The notes beneath the pieces are model-generated. The model saw only the letters and a program-made list of their open reading frames with translations. It was not told where the DNA came from and ran no database searches. Source: UBA11524 sp963642705 (GTDB lineage Bacteria > Bacillota > Clostridia > Christensenellales > Aristaeellaceae). From it: 64,000 nucleotides of DNA. The stretch spans positions 44,228-108,227 of the forward strand of contig CAVIHU010000005.1 in assembly GCA_963642705.1 (NCBI GenBank). The letters are read 5' to 3'. Below are positions 15,082-24,242 of the stretch, in pieces (positions within the stretch are counted from its first letter, which is position 1; each line of letters begins with the position of its first letter). The position numbers and the translations under genes are program-made.

Positions 15082-18000
15082 TCAGTGGTAAAGCCTGAGG
15101 AACCGCGACATGAAATCCAGCCACCAGGTCGGCGTCAGCACACCGCTGGCGTAGGGGAAGTATGCCACAAACAGGATGAGGCAGAGCGCGAGGAAGCTCC
15201 ACAGGATAACCCTGCCGAGCTTCGGACGCCATTCACACAGGTCGTGCAGGAGCACCGCCACGCATAGCATCAGGAACGGCGTCGTCGCGAAATAATGGTA
15301 GATGTATGTGCCGCGCGGCACCAGCACCCACGGCAGGAACTGCGACAGCGCCGCAATCAGCAGGAAGGCAGGCATGATATCCCAGCCATCGGCGGAGAGG
15401 TGCAGCGTTTCGCCGCCTTCGCGCAGGGTGTAGCGGTGGCGCTTGAGGCAGACGAAGAGCACATACGCGATGCCGAAGAGCCCTGCTGTCCAGACAGCCG
15501 GATTGCCGAAGCACCAGAGCGCATAGCTCCAGCCGGGCGTGCTGACGTAGGACGGCGAGGCATAGTACATCGGGCGCTTGTTCAGCGGCCATTCGTACCA
15601 CGGTGAATAGAACGGATGGTCCATCCCTCGTCCCGGCTCGGAGTGGTAGGAGAACATGCTGACCTGCGCGTTCCAGACGGCACGGAGGTAATCGCTCAGG
15701 CGCGTGTAGTGCGCATAAGAGAAATACGGGATGTAGGAGAGCAGGTAAATCGCCAGGGGAATCGCGACGAAGAACAGCACGCACCAAAGGCACAACACCA
15801 TCACGCGCTTGAGGGTCGTGTCGGCGCGGAGCGTCAGCAGCTGCCGATCCTCCCCGGACAGATTCTTTTCGGTCTCAAGGAGCTTTTTGGAGGCGTTTGC
15901 CATGCGCAGGTGGCGGAACATCATCCAGAAATAGACGATGGCGAGACCTGCACCGGAGTAGATGCCGATCCACTTGCTGGCGATGCCGCAGCCCATGAAG
16001 AAGCCGGCCAGCAGCAGGTCAGGCAGCAGCTTTTTCAGCGGCTCACGGACGATATCACGCTGCACAAACCGGAGCATGAACAGCCAGCTCAGCAGGATGA
16101 AGAACACAGGATAGGAGTCGATGGTGGCGATGCGCGTCTGCGTGAAGTGCTGGCAGTCCAGCGCAAGCATCAGCATGGCGGCGAATGCGCAGGTGGACTT
16201 TTTCATCAGCTGCTTGGCAAGCAGGTACATGACCGGCAGCATCAGGATGCCGACAACAGCGCCCATGAAGCGCCAGCCGAACGGCGTCATGCCGAAAATC
16301 GCGATACCCAGGCTCATGATGACCTTGCCCAGCGGCGGATGGCTCGTCTCATAGGGCTGCGTGCCGTTCAGGTGCTCATAGGCCGTGCGCGCGTGGTAGA
16401 TTTCGTCGAAGTAGGTGCCGTTATACCAGCTTGGTTCGCCCTCGAGCGTGTCCTGCTCATCGAGCAGATTCGCGGCGTCGGAGTAATTCGGCGAATTTTC
16501 GCGGGCGTTGAGCTGCTCGACGACCGTCGCGGGGATGGGGCTGCCGTCAGCGTCGCGGAAAATCACCTCGTCGATAATCAGCCCGATTTGCTGCGCGGTG
16601 ATGCGGACATAGCGTCCGGACAGCTTCTGTACGTCACTGGTCGTGCTTGCGGAGACGTAGCTGTGTGTGCCGTTATATTCGTAGCTCGGCACGAGGTACT
16701 TCCATTCATAGCACTGCCCTTCCGCCATCTGCGCCCAGTATTCGTCTGACCACGTTTCACCGTCATCGGAGGTCGCGACGGAGAAATCATGGTAGCTGAC
16801 CTGGCAGAAGTACAGCATGGACACATCGTCGTAATGTTCGCCGAGGTCAATGATGACCTGTTCGTCCGATGCGGTGGATTTCCACGGGTTCTGCGGCGCC
16901 CTGGTCGAGCCGAGGTTCGTCAGCGCGACGACGGCGTAAATCAGCGTGACGCTCATCATCAGCACCCAGTCGCGTCTGCGCCAGTGCAGGGAGGCATCGC
17001 CTGTGAAGGTGCGCGGATCGCCCGGCTTTCTGTCGAGCCGCCTGACGGGCAGAATCGCCTTGTGCGGCTGCTCCTCCGGCGCGGTTTTCGTTTCCTCCCC
17101 GCCGAGGCAGACATCGCGGCACGTCCACAACCCCGCGCATGCCATGACGACGTTGGCAAAGGCAAGCATCGATGCCAGCGTCTGCGTATCATTGTTCAGA
17201 TGTCCCATCGAGGAACCGAGGCGCAGGCTGTTGTCCAGCACGATGCCCTCATTGACGAACACGGTTGCGCTGAAGGCAATCAGCAGCGTCAGAATGCGCC
17301 AGTCGCGGCGGTAGGCGTATGCCATGCCCAGCAGGAAAAGCGCCGGGAACAGATAGCGCTCATGCATCTTGATGCCGAAGACATACAGCAGGACGAAAAG
17401 GATGCCGCCGCACAGCGCGAGGTTCTCAATTTTCCCGCTGCGGATGAACAGCGGCAGCACCAGCACAAACGCGTATGCCATCGCCGCGAGGCCGATGAGC
17501 GTGAAGCTCGAATACGTGAGAGACAGACCTGCGAAAATCAGCGCGAACACGGCGGACGCGGTCAGCTCGGCGGCAGCCCAGTCCGCCTTTCTGCGGTGAA
17601 TCAGCAGCGCAGAGGCAACGACGGCGACTGCCAGCCCAATCAGCCCGATGACCAGCAGCGATGTGCGCGTCAGCATGATTTCGCCGCCGAAGCGGAACAT
17701 GATGCTGTGCGTCCAGCTGGATGCAGTCGACAGACCGCCGCCGAGCCCGAAGCCGGCAACGATCACGGCAACAGTCGGCAGGGCAGTCAGCCAATCAAAC
17801 GTTCTGAGCGCCTTCTGTTCGCGCAGGGCGATGTGCGCGCACCACACGAGCGTCAGAACGAGCAGCGTCAGCGGAATCATCACCGGCGCGGTGTAGGCGA
17901 TGGAATACCAGTTGCAGTCAAAGAGATAATACAGGTTTGCCGTGTTGACGGTCGCATAGGAGTAGGAGGAAAGCGTTTCGGCGTACTTGTCAATCAGCCA

Positions 18001-19425
18001 CGAGATGCCGCCCTGATGGATGCTGAACGGCATGACAATGACGAGCGCCGTCACGAGCGCCGCGCCGAGCCCGATGAGCATCTGCTTCCAGCACTTTCTG
18101 TCGCGCACGAGCGCCATGATCGCCGCCGCCACGCCGAGAAATCCGGTCATCAGCGCCTGCGGCTTGACGAGCACGGCAAGCATGTAAATCGGCAGCGCGA
18201 CGGCCCATTTGCCGCAGACGGCGAAGTACACCACCAGCATCAGCAGCAGGCTGAGCACGCTGTCAATCTGACACCATGCGGCGCTGTTGAGGAAAATTGC
18301 CGGATTGAAGGCGACGAGCAGGCAAAGGATGCCCGCCTGCTTCGGGCTGAAACGCTTTTTGCAGGCGATGCGGTAAATCAGGCATGCGGCAATCAGATCG
18401 CACGCCATCGGGATGAGCTTATGCACCGCCGCGGCAGACAGCGGCAGCACATTTGCGAGCGCCGCGTTCAGCCCCATGATGTACACATATGCCGGCGGAT
18501 AGTCGCAGAAGCTCGTTGACTGGTAGAAATCAGCCGGTCCGACATGCAGGAAGGTGTTGCCCCAGGACAGGAAGCAGTTCACGTCCACCTGATAGCCGGA
18601 AACGTTATCCGCAACAATCAGCCGCGCTATGACCGACGCGATCAGCCCGATGAGGACGAAAACCGGCATGGACTGCTTCCCGGCATCGGCAGGCTTTCCG
18701 CCTTCTGCGCGTTGGAGGCAGCGGAGCATATACAGCCCGATGGCGGCATACGCAGCGGCAGCGATCAGCAGCCACGGCCATGCGGCGGAGGAGTCCTTCG
18801 AGGATAATGTGTCCGCCTCCTGCACGGTGGTCACCTTGTACCAGAGGTTGAGCGCCGTACCATCGGGCACCTCATCGACCTCGGTCAGCGACAGGTCATC
18901 GAAGCGCGCCACGCCGATGCTTTCGCCGCTGTAGCCGCCCAAACGCGCAAACACGGTCAGCTGTGTCTGATCCTCGCCGGTCATCCCATATGTCTCGATA
19001 TACACCCACTCGTCCTCGGACTCGTAGACGCTTTCGGAAAAAACATAGACGTCCGCGATGGACAGGTTCGCGCCGCGCCCCTCATCCAGCGTGTCCCAGC
19101 CCTTGACATAGCCGGACAGACGGTAGATGGTGCTCGGCTTGACGGTGACGGTCTGCAGGAAGCGTGCATCGTTATAATCGAGATTCTCGATCTGCACGCT
19201 GTACTGACCATCCGTCGCGTCATCCGCAACAATGCTGTAGAGCGTCAGTCCGACGGTGGTCAGATACGCATCGGTATCCCAGTCCGTCGGCAGTCCGTCG
19301 CTGCCCAGCTCCTCGAAGCTGGCGTTGTGCAGCAGGTTGATGCCGTCCTCCTCGGCGGAGGAAACGCCGCATAAGAGCAGCAGTGTCAGCAGGAGCAGCA
19401 GGAATTGCCGCAGGATGTTTTTCAT
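15082..19425 (-). CDS. Giant double GT-C membrane glycosyltransferase (GT39/PMT type)
   Basis: A 1447-residue membrane protein. After a signal peptide (1-24) comes a carbohydrate-binding-like beta-sandwich (about 28-180; LLHNASFEELG). A first polytopic GT-C region follows (about 210-790), with NCFLSWGNTF and SFCDYPPAYVY. Then comes a discoidin-like (F5/8 C) domain (about 845-955; GRYVRITAQQIG) and a second GT-C region of protein-mannosyltransferase type (about 1000-1447), with the DE-Y-H-A-R motif near 1006 and HPPLGK near 1028. Such enzymes take sugar from a polyprenyl phosphate on the outer face. Two transferase modules with two lectin-like domains in one chain is unusual. Start: ATG with GAGGTG upstream. 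It follows yraN by 55 bases. Confidence 0.82.
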   Translation of the reverse strand: MKNILRQFLLLLLTLLLLCGVSSAEEDGINLLHNASFEELGSDGLPTDWDTDAYLTTVGLTLYSIVADDATDGQYSVQIENLDYNDARFLQTVTVKPSTIYRLSGYVKGWDTLDEGRGANLSIADVYVFSESVYESEDEWVYIETYGMTGEDQTQLTVFARLGGYSGESIGVARFDDLSLTEVDEVPDGTALNLWYKVTTVQEADTLSSKDSSAAWPWLLIAAAAYAAIGLYMLRCLQRAEGGKPADAGKQSMPVFVLIGLIASVIARLIVADNVSGYQVDVNCFLSWGNTFLHVGPADFYQSTSFCDYPPAYVYIMGLNAALANVLPLSAAAVHKLIPMACDLIAACLIYRIACKKRFSPKQAGILCLLVAFNPAIFLNSAAWCQIDSVLSLLLMLVVYFAVCGKWAVALPIYMLAVLVKPQALMTGFLGVAAAIMALVRDRKCWKQMLIGLGAALVTALVIVMPFSIHQGGISWLIDKYAETLSSYSYATVNTANLYYLFDCNWYSIAYTAPVMIPLTLLVLTLVWCAHIALREQKALRTFDWLTALPTVAVIVAGFGLGGGLSTASSWTHSIMFRFGGEIMLTRTSLLVIGLIGLAVAVVASALLIHRRKADWAAAELTASAVFALIFAGLSLTYSSFTLIGLAAMAYAFVLVLPLFIRSGKIENLALCGGILFVLLYVFGIKMHERYLFPALFLLGMAYAYRRDWRILTLLIAFSATVFVNEGIVLDNSLRLGSSMGHLNNDTQTLASMLAFANVVMACAGLWTCRDVCLGGEETKTAPEEQPHKAILPVRRLDRKPGDPRTFTGDASLHWRRRDWVLMMSVTLIYAVVALTNLGSTRAPQNPWKSTASDEQVIIDLGEHYDDVSMLYFCQVSYHDFSVATSDDGETWSDEYWAQMAEGQCYEWKYLVPSYEYNGTHSYVSASTTSDVQKLSGRYVRITAQQIGLIIDEVIFRDADGSPIPATVVEQLNARENSPNYSDAANLLDEQDTLEGEPSWYNGTYFDEIYHARTAYEHLNGTQPYETSHPPLGKVIMSLGIAIFGMTPFGWRFMGAVVGILMLPVMYLLAKQLMKKSTCAFAAMLMLALDCQHFTQTRIATIDSYPVFFILLSWLFMLRFVQRDIVREPLKKLLPDLLLAGFFMGCGIASKWIGIYSGAGLAIVYFWMMFRHLRMANASKKLLETEKNLSGEDRQLLTLRADTTLKRVMVLCLWCVLFFVAIPLAIYLLSYIPYFSYAHYTRLSDYLRAVWNAQVSMFSYHSEPGRGMDHPFYSPWYEWPLNKRPMYYASPSYVSTPGWSYALWCFGNPAVWTAGLFGIAYVLFVCLKRHRYTLREGGETLHLSADGWDIMPAFLLIAALSQFLPWVLVPRGTYIYHYFATTPFLMLCVAVLLHDLCEWRPKLGRVILWSFLALCLILFVAYFPYASGVLTPTWWLDFMSRFLRLYH

Positions 19426-19480
19426 GCTGATGCACCTCGATTTGTGTTAGACTTTCGCAGGAATGAAAACCTGATTCCCC

Positions 19481-19831
19481 TTATTCAATAAATGCAAAGG
19501 CATTCGCGATATGCAAAATCCCATCCCTTGTGATTTCCACCACATCGAAGCGAACGGGTGCGCCCAGCCGCTCCGTTTCGACGAGATATCGCATGGCGGC
19601 ATGACAAATCCGCCTTTGCTTCGCCGGAGTGACAGATAGCAGCCCCTGCCCTGCGCGGCTTTGCGGACGTGCCTTTACCTCGACGAAAACAATCGTGCTG
19701 CCGTCCTGCAGAATCAGGTCGATTTCGCCGTCCTCGGCGCGGTATCTGCGCGACAGAACAGTCATGCCCTTGGCAAGCAGGGCGCACTCCGCTGACTCCT
19801 CGCCGCGCAGACCCGATTCATACTGCCTCAT
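19481..19831 (-). CDS. yraN: YraN-family (UPF0102) nuclease-like protein
   Basis: A 116-residue member of the UPF0102 family, with the restriction-endonuclease-like core GEIDLILQDGSTIVFVEVKA (Asp and Glu-x-Lys metal site) and RYRAEDGEID. The family is linked to DNA processing; its exact role is unsettled. The start overlaps the rnhB stop by ATGA, the common rnhB-yraN order of Firmicutes. Confidence 0.9.
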   Translation of the reverse strand: MRQYESGLRGEESAECALLAKGMTVLSRRYRAEDGEIDLILQDGSTIVFVEVKARPQSRAGQGLLSVTPAKQRRICHAAMRYLVETERLGAPVRFDVVEITRDGILHIANAFAFIE

Positions 19832-20454
19832 GGCTGATTCACCGGCACGAAATGCCCGATGAAGCTCCGCCGATGTTCCGGGGTCGGTCCGTACTGCCTG
19901 AGTGCGGCGATGTGCTCTGCCGTGCCGTAGCCCTTGTTGCGCACAAAGCCGTATTGCGGATACTGCTTGTCGAGTTCAATCATCTGCCTGTCACGGGTGA
20001 CCTTCGCGACGATGCTTGCGGCGGCGATGGCGTAGGAAGTCGCATCCCCCTTGATAATGGGCACCTCACGGCCGTTCAGCCCGAGATTCGTGACTGCGTC
20101 AATCAGAAACACGTCCGCAGGCACCTGCGCTGCCGCCTCGCGCATGGCCTTTTTTGTCGCCTCGAGGATGTTCATCCGGTCGATTTCCTCCGGTGTTGCC
20201 TGCCCGATGCCGACAAACAGGGCGCATTGCATGATTTCCTCATAGACGAGCTCGCGACGCTTTTCGGAGAGCTTCTTGCTGTCGTCAATCCACAGGATGA
20301 CAGGCTCCCTCGGCAGTACGACGCATGCCGTGACCACATTGCCGACCAGCGGTCCGCGCCCGGCCTCGTCCATGCCGGCGGTCACGAATGCGCTGTACTG
20401 CGCGTCATGCTCGAGCAGCTGCCGGACGCGTTCTGCGCGGTCAAGCTTCGCCAT
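19828..20454 (-). CDS. rnhB: Ribonuclease HII
   Basis: A 208-residue RNase HII that cuts RNA in RNA-DNA hybrids and removes single ribonucleotides from DNA. GMDEAGRGPLVGNVV carries the catalytic Asp-Glu pair, with WIDDSKKLSEKRRE and SIVAKVTRDRQM supplying the rest of the site. GFVRNKGYGT and the final GHF are also typical. The start is the ATG at 20454, preceded by GGAGGAGG and overlapping the end of rbgA by 14 bases. An upstream ATG lies within rbgA and is rejected. Confidence 0.95.
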   Translation of the reverse strand: MAKLDRAERVRQLLEHDAQYSAFVTAGMDEAGRGPLVGNVVTACVVLPREPVILWIDDSKKLSEKRRELVYEEIMQCALFVGIGQATPEEIDRMNILEATKKAMREAAAQVPADVFLIDAVTNLGLNGREVPIIKGDATSYAIAAASIVAKVTRDRQMIELDKQYPQYGFVRNKGYGTAEHIAALRQYGPTPEHRRSFIGHFVPVNQP

Positions 20455-21352
20455 GAGGCGCCTCCTCCGGCTGCTGAGCATTACCGGCACCGGATATTGT
20501 CAGCCGCGGCTTCTTTTGCGGAAGCTCAAGCGTCATTCTGCCGAGCTTCCCTGCGCGGAATTCATCCAGCACCACGGCACAGCAGCGGTCGTAATCGCAC
20601 ACGGCGCCCTTCATCAGGAAGCCGCGCCCGCGGCAGACCGCCTCGAGCAGCGCCTCGCCGCGCAGCGTCGGATCGTCGAAGCGGAAACGCTGCATGACCG
20701 CCTCCGGCTGCACCTTGAGCATATCCTGCAGAAGATGAATCGTCAGCATCGGCAGGTCGACCACGTCATCCTTGACCGTACCGATGTAGCACAGGCGGCG
20801 CGCAGCCAGCTGATCATCGAGGCGCGGCCAGAGCAGACCGGGCGTATCCAGCAGGTCGAGATACGGCGTGATGTGCACCCACTGATTGGCACGCGTGACG
20901 CCGGGACGGTCGCCTGTCCTGGCGATGTTGCCGCCGTGCAGCTTGTTGACGAACGTGCTCTTTCCGACATTCGGCACGCCGACGACCATAACCTTGACCG
21001 TCTTGCGGATGCCGCGCTGTGCGGCGCGCTCGACAACCTCCTTCGCGGCGCGGTCGATGACGGCGAGCGCGTCTTTCGCCCTTCCGGTGGAGGCGGAATA
21101 CGGCGCGGCATCGATGCCCTGCGCACGGAAGGTATTCAGCCACGCGCTTGTTGCCGCGGGATCGGCGAGATCCGCCTTGTTGAGCAGCAGGACACGCTTC
21201 TTGCCTGCGAGCAGCCTGTCCAGATCCGGATTGCGGCTGGAATAGGGCAGACGCGCATCGCACAGCTCGACGGCTGCATCGACACGGCTGAGCTGATCTG
21301 CCAGCAGCCGCTTTGCTTTGGCCATATGGCCGGGATACCAGTTAATGTCCAT
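20441..21352 (-). CDS. rbgA: Ribosome biogenesis GTPase RbgA (YlqF)
   Basis: A 303-residue circularly permuted GTPase needed for late assembly of the 50S subunit. The G motifs come in the permuted order: NKADLAD (G4), SASTG (G5), GVPNVGKSTFVNKL (G1), PGVTR (G2) and DTPGLLWP (G3). WYPGHMAKAKR at the start is diagnostic. The ATG at 21352 gives the standard N-terminus, while the frame extends 13 codons further with no support. The operon rbgA-rnhB-yraN is typical of Firmicutes. Confidence 0.94.
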   Translation of the reverse strand: MDINWYPGHMAKAKRLLADQLSRVDAAVELCDARLPYSSRNPDLDRLLAGKKRVLLLNKADLADPAATSAWLNTFRAQGIDAAPYSASTGRAKDALAVIDRAAKEVVERAAQRGIRKTVKVMVVGVPNVGKSTFVNKLHGGNIARTGDRPGVTRANQWVHITPYLDLLDTPGLLWPRLDDQLAARRLCYIGTVKDDVVDLPMLTIHLLQDMLKVQPEAVMQRFRFDDPTLRGEALLEAVCRGRGFLMKGAVCDYDRCCAVVLDEFRAGKLGRMTLELPQKKPRLTISGAGNAQQPEEAPHGEA

Positions 21353-21468
21353 TGCCTTGACCTCATGCACGGCGCATGGCAGAGATATCACACGAAGGAA
21401 ATCGAGCGAAGAGCGCGTGCAATTTTTTCTATAAAATAGGATAAATCACCATGCTCCATTATGCCATG

Positions 21469-21496
21469 AAAAAAGGGAAAGAGCAACCCCTTTCCC
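21469..21496 (-). terminator. Terminator after the beta-mannosidase gene
   Basis: On the minus strand, GGGAAAG and CTTTCCC (21490-21496 and 21475-21481 in plus coordinates) form a stem followed by TTTTTT. A second strong hairpin, GGCAGCGCCG at 21540-21549 with CGGCGCTGCC at 21578-21587, lies between it and the stop codon. Confidence 0.75.
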
Positions 21497-21594
21497 CTGA
21501 TTTTCAGGCAAGCGTCACGTTGTGAATTGTAACATTTCAGGCAGCGCCGTACAGTCCGGCGGAGACGCTGAATCGTTCGGCGCTGCCTTATGCC

Positions 21595-24051
21595 TTACCT
21601 GCCGATGTTCCATACGCTGCGCACACGAACATGCGCCGCCGTGCCGCGGAGAACGCGCACCTCCTTCACGCCGGGATTCATGTCAAACGCATTGTCATCA
21701 AGCAGCAGGTCGCCGTCCTCGGATTCCAGCCAGACCTGACGGGCGTAGGAGCGCGACGTGACAAGAAGCGTATCGCCGTGCGCTTCGACCGTCAGGCAGG
21801 GGTTCAAAAATTCAAAGTGCTTCGGTGCGCAGAAGATGCACGTGCCCTCGGAAACGGCTTCTCCGTTCACGATAAAGGCAAAGCTGACGTAATGCCCTGT
21901 CAGCGATGCATCCTCGCAGTCGATTTTATCCAGCCACACGGCGCTCATCGCCGGGACGGTCAGCGGCTGATTGCCCTGCCGGACGACGGCACCGTCAGGC
22001 GCACGCAGCGCCCAGACAACCTCGCCGGTCACATCCTGCATCGTTTCGTTGCACACGTTCAGGCGGAAGCTGCGTTCAACCGGCTCGGGATGATACGTGA
22101 TGATGCGCGGATGCTGGTCGAGCTCGCCGTGCTCCTCGGCGGAAATCATCACCGGCGCGAAGAAGCGCTTCGCCGCATAATGCAGCGCCTTCCACCGTCC
22201 GAAATAATCGATGCTCGACCATGACGCGACAGGCCAGATGTCGTTGAGCTGCCAGATGACGGCGCCCATGCACCGCCCGCGATATCGCCGCCAGTGCTCC
22301 ACGCCGTAGCGGATGGCTTCCGCCTGCATCAGCTGGGACGCGAGCAGCAAATCATCGAAGCTGTTCGGATAGCGAAACGTCTGCGAAAGGTACGAGAGGA
22401 TTTTGCCGTTTGCCGCCTCATTGCGCTGATGGCGCTCCATGACGCGGCTGAAGATGTTGCGATCCTCCGGCAGGGTGAAGGACTCGACCGTCTTCAGGCA
22501 CGGGAACGACTGGAAACCAAATTCCGATGCATAGCGGAAGAAGTGCTTCCGGTAGTCCGTGAAGGGCTTTTCGCCGTGCCAGACGTCCCAGTAATGCGCG
22601 TCGCCGCGGTTTTCGTCATTCGGGCTGTCGAAGCAGCCGCCGGATGAGGGCGATGCCGGCCACCAGAACGTCTGCGGCGCGTTCTCGCGGACAATCGGCG
22701 GCAGGACGTATTCAAACAGCTTGACGTAATCGGTGATGTGATGCGGATATGTCGGCACAAACTCCCAGGTGCGATGGTTGATGAGCGCATTATTCGCGTT
22801 CGCCACGAACATCTCCATCTCGTTGTTGCCGCAGATGAGCGCCAGGGATGCGTGATGGCGGATTCGGGCGACGTTTTGCACTGCTTCGAGGCGGACGGAA
22901 CGCTCGAAACCGTCCGTGAGGTCATAGAAGGCGCAGGCGTATGCCAAATCCTGCCAGACCATCAGACCGAGCTCGTCGCATGCGTCAAAGAACGCGTCAT
23001 CCGGATAATAGCCGCCGCCCCAGACGCGGATGGTGTTGAAATGCGCAGCCCTGCAGTCCGTCAACAGGCGGCGCGTGCGGTCGGGCGTAACTCGCGGGAG
23101 AATGCTGTCCTCCGGCACATAGTCCGCGCCCATCGCGAACACCTTCACACCGTTGACCACATGGCAGAATTCCTCGCCCCATTCGTCTTTTTCGCGGCTG
23201 ATCGTTATCGTGCGCAGACCGATGCGCCATGCCCTGCTGTCCCCATTGGACAGGCGGACAGTCACACGATACAGCGGCTGACTGCCCAGCCCGTTCGGCC
23301 ACCACAGCTGCGGCCGGCCGATGCGCACGGACTGCTCTGCCGCGGAATTCTCCGCGACGGTCAGAATCGTTCCGTCCGGCGCGGTGATGTCGGCTGACCA
23401 TGCTGCCTTGCCGAGGATTTCAGGGCGGATGGTCAGCGTGACGGCATCGTCCTCATGGTGCTGCAGGATCAGCGCGTTTTCGAGCCTTGCCGTATCCCAT
23501 AACCGCAGATAAACAGGTCGCCAGATGCCGGCATCCGGCAGACGGGGACCCCAGTCCCACCCGAACATGCAGTGCGCCTTCCTCAGATGCCGGAAGCCGG
23601 GCGTCGCATCGGATGTTTCCCAGCCGGGCGATTCCTCCGCGCGCTTCAGGCAGTACAGAAGCGGCGAAGCAAAGCACACCTCCAGCGTGTTTTCGCCCAC
23701 GTGCAGAAGGCGTTTTACGTCGAAGCACCACGTGATATGCATATTATCCGCGAAGGCGATTTCCTGCCCGTTCAGGAGGATATGCGCGAGCGTATCAAGC
23801 CCCTCAAAGACCAGCTCAACATGCGCATGCGCCAGATCATCCGCCGAGGCATCAACCGTGCGCCGGTACACGTAATCCTGCTTCATGCGTTCAAAGGCAT
23901 CCGGCTCATTGTCGCGCCAGAACGGGTCGGGCATCGTTCCGTCCGCCATCAGGTCGGCATAGACGCTGCCCGGGACATGCGCGTCATGCCATTGTGATTC
24001 GCCGACGGCATGCATGCGCCATGCGCCGCCCAAATCAATGCGTTTGGTCAT
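21595..24051 (-). CDS. GH2 beta-mannosidase
   Basis: An 818-residue cytoplasmic GH2 enzyme of the beta-mannosidase branch, which releases mannose from the non-reducing end of mannan oligosaccharides. The N-terminus WRMHAVGESQWHDAHVPGSVY and HCMFGWDWGPRLPDAGIW are typical of the branch; only parts are quoted as needed: DAHVPGSVY, FGWDWGPRLP. The acid/base region is LALICGNNEMEM and the nucleophile Glu lies in the FRYASEFGFQS segment. MGAVIWQLNDIWPV is also typical. ATG with GGAGGAG upstream and its own promoter. No mannan transporter is adjacent. Confidence 0.92.
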   Translation of the reverse strand: MTKRIDLGGAWRMHAVGESQWHDAHVPGSVYADLMADGTMPDPFWRDNEPDAFERMKQDYVYRRTVDASADDLAHAHVELVFEGLDTLAHILLNGQEIAFADNMHITWCFDVKRLLHVGENTLEVCFASPLLYCLKRAEESPGWETSDATPGFRHLRKAHCMFGWDWGPRLPDAGIWRPVYLRLWDTARLENALILQHHEDDAVTLTIRPEILGKAAWSADITAPDGTILTVAENSAAEQSVRIGRPQLWWPNGLGSQPLYRVTVRLSNGDSRAWRIGLRTITISREKDEWGEEFCHVVNGVKVFAMGADYVPEDSILPRVTPDRTRRLLTDCRAAHFNTIRVWGGGYYPDDAFFDACDELGLMVWQDLAYACAFYDLTDGFERSVRLEAVQNVARIRHHASLALICGNNEMEMFVANANNALINHRTWEFVPTYPHHITDYVKLFEYVLPPIVRENAPQTFWWPASPSSGGCFDSPNDENRGDAHYWDVWHGEKPFTDYRKHFFRYASEFGFQSFPCLKTVESFTLPEDRNIFSRVMERHQRNEAANGKILSYLSQTFRYPNSFDDLLLASQLMQAEAIRYGVEHWRRYRGRCMGAVIWQLNDIWPVASWSSIDYFGRWKALHYAAKRFFAPVMISAEEHGELDQHPRIITYHPEPVERSFRLNVCNETMQDVTGEVVWALRAPDGAVVRQGNQPLTVPAMSAVWLDKIDCEDASLTGHYVSFAFIVNGEAVSEGTCIFCAPKHFEFLNPCLTVEAHGDTLLVTSRSYARQVWLESEDGDLLLDDNAFDMNPGVKEVRVLRGTAAHVRVRSVWNIGR

Positions 24052-24083
24052 TGGTTTCTCCTCCGGATGGGGATTGATGCGCT

Positions 24084-24113
24084 ATTATAGCATGCAGGAA
24101 TCAGGCGTGTCAA
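24084..24113 (-). promoter_or_regulatory. Promoter of the beta-mannosidase gene
   Basis: On the minus strand: TTGACA, 18 bases, TATAAT, about 35 bases before the ATG. Confidence 0.8.
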
Positions 24114-24129
24114 CGCGCATCCGCACGCC

Positions 24130-24155
24130 ACCTCATTTGTGCGGCATTGCCTTAA
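24130..24155. repeat. Solo end of a family A repeat
   Basis: TTGTGCGGCATTGCCTTAA (24137-24155) with the CACCTCAT that precedes it matches the right end of the complete copy at 47266-47455. The left end is missing. Confidence 0.65.
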
Positions 24156-24163
24156 CTTTCCGC

Positions 24164-24192
24164 TTGTTTCGCCTTCGGTATTGTGCTATAAT
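24164..24192 (+). promoter_or_regulatory. Promoter of the DEAD-box helicase gene
   Basis: TTGTTT, 17 bases, TATAAT, about 50 bases before the start codon. Confidence 0.7.
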
Positions 24193-24242
24193 GCAGGATG
24201 GTGTTTTTTGCACCGAAGAATGAACAGATTGGAAATACCTGA

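Noticed and set aside
16789..18519. Large plus-strand frame inside the GT-C gene
   Set aside because: Antisense to membrane-helix codons; composition rich in Arg, His and Gln is what such shadows give.
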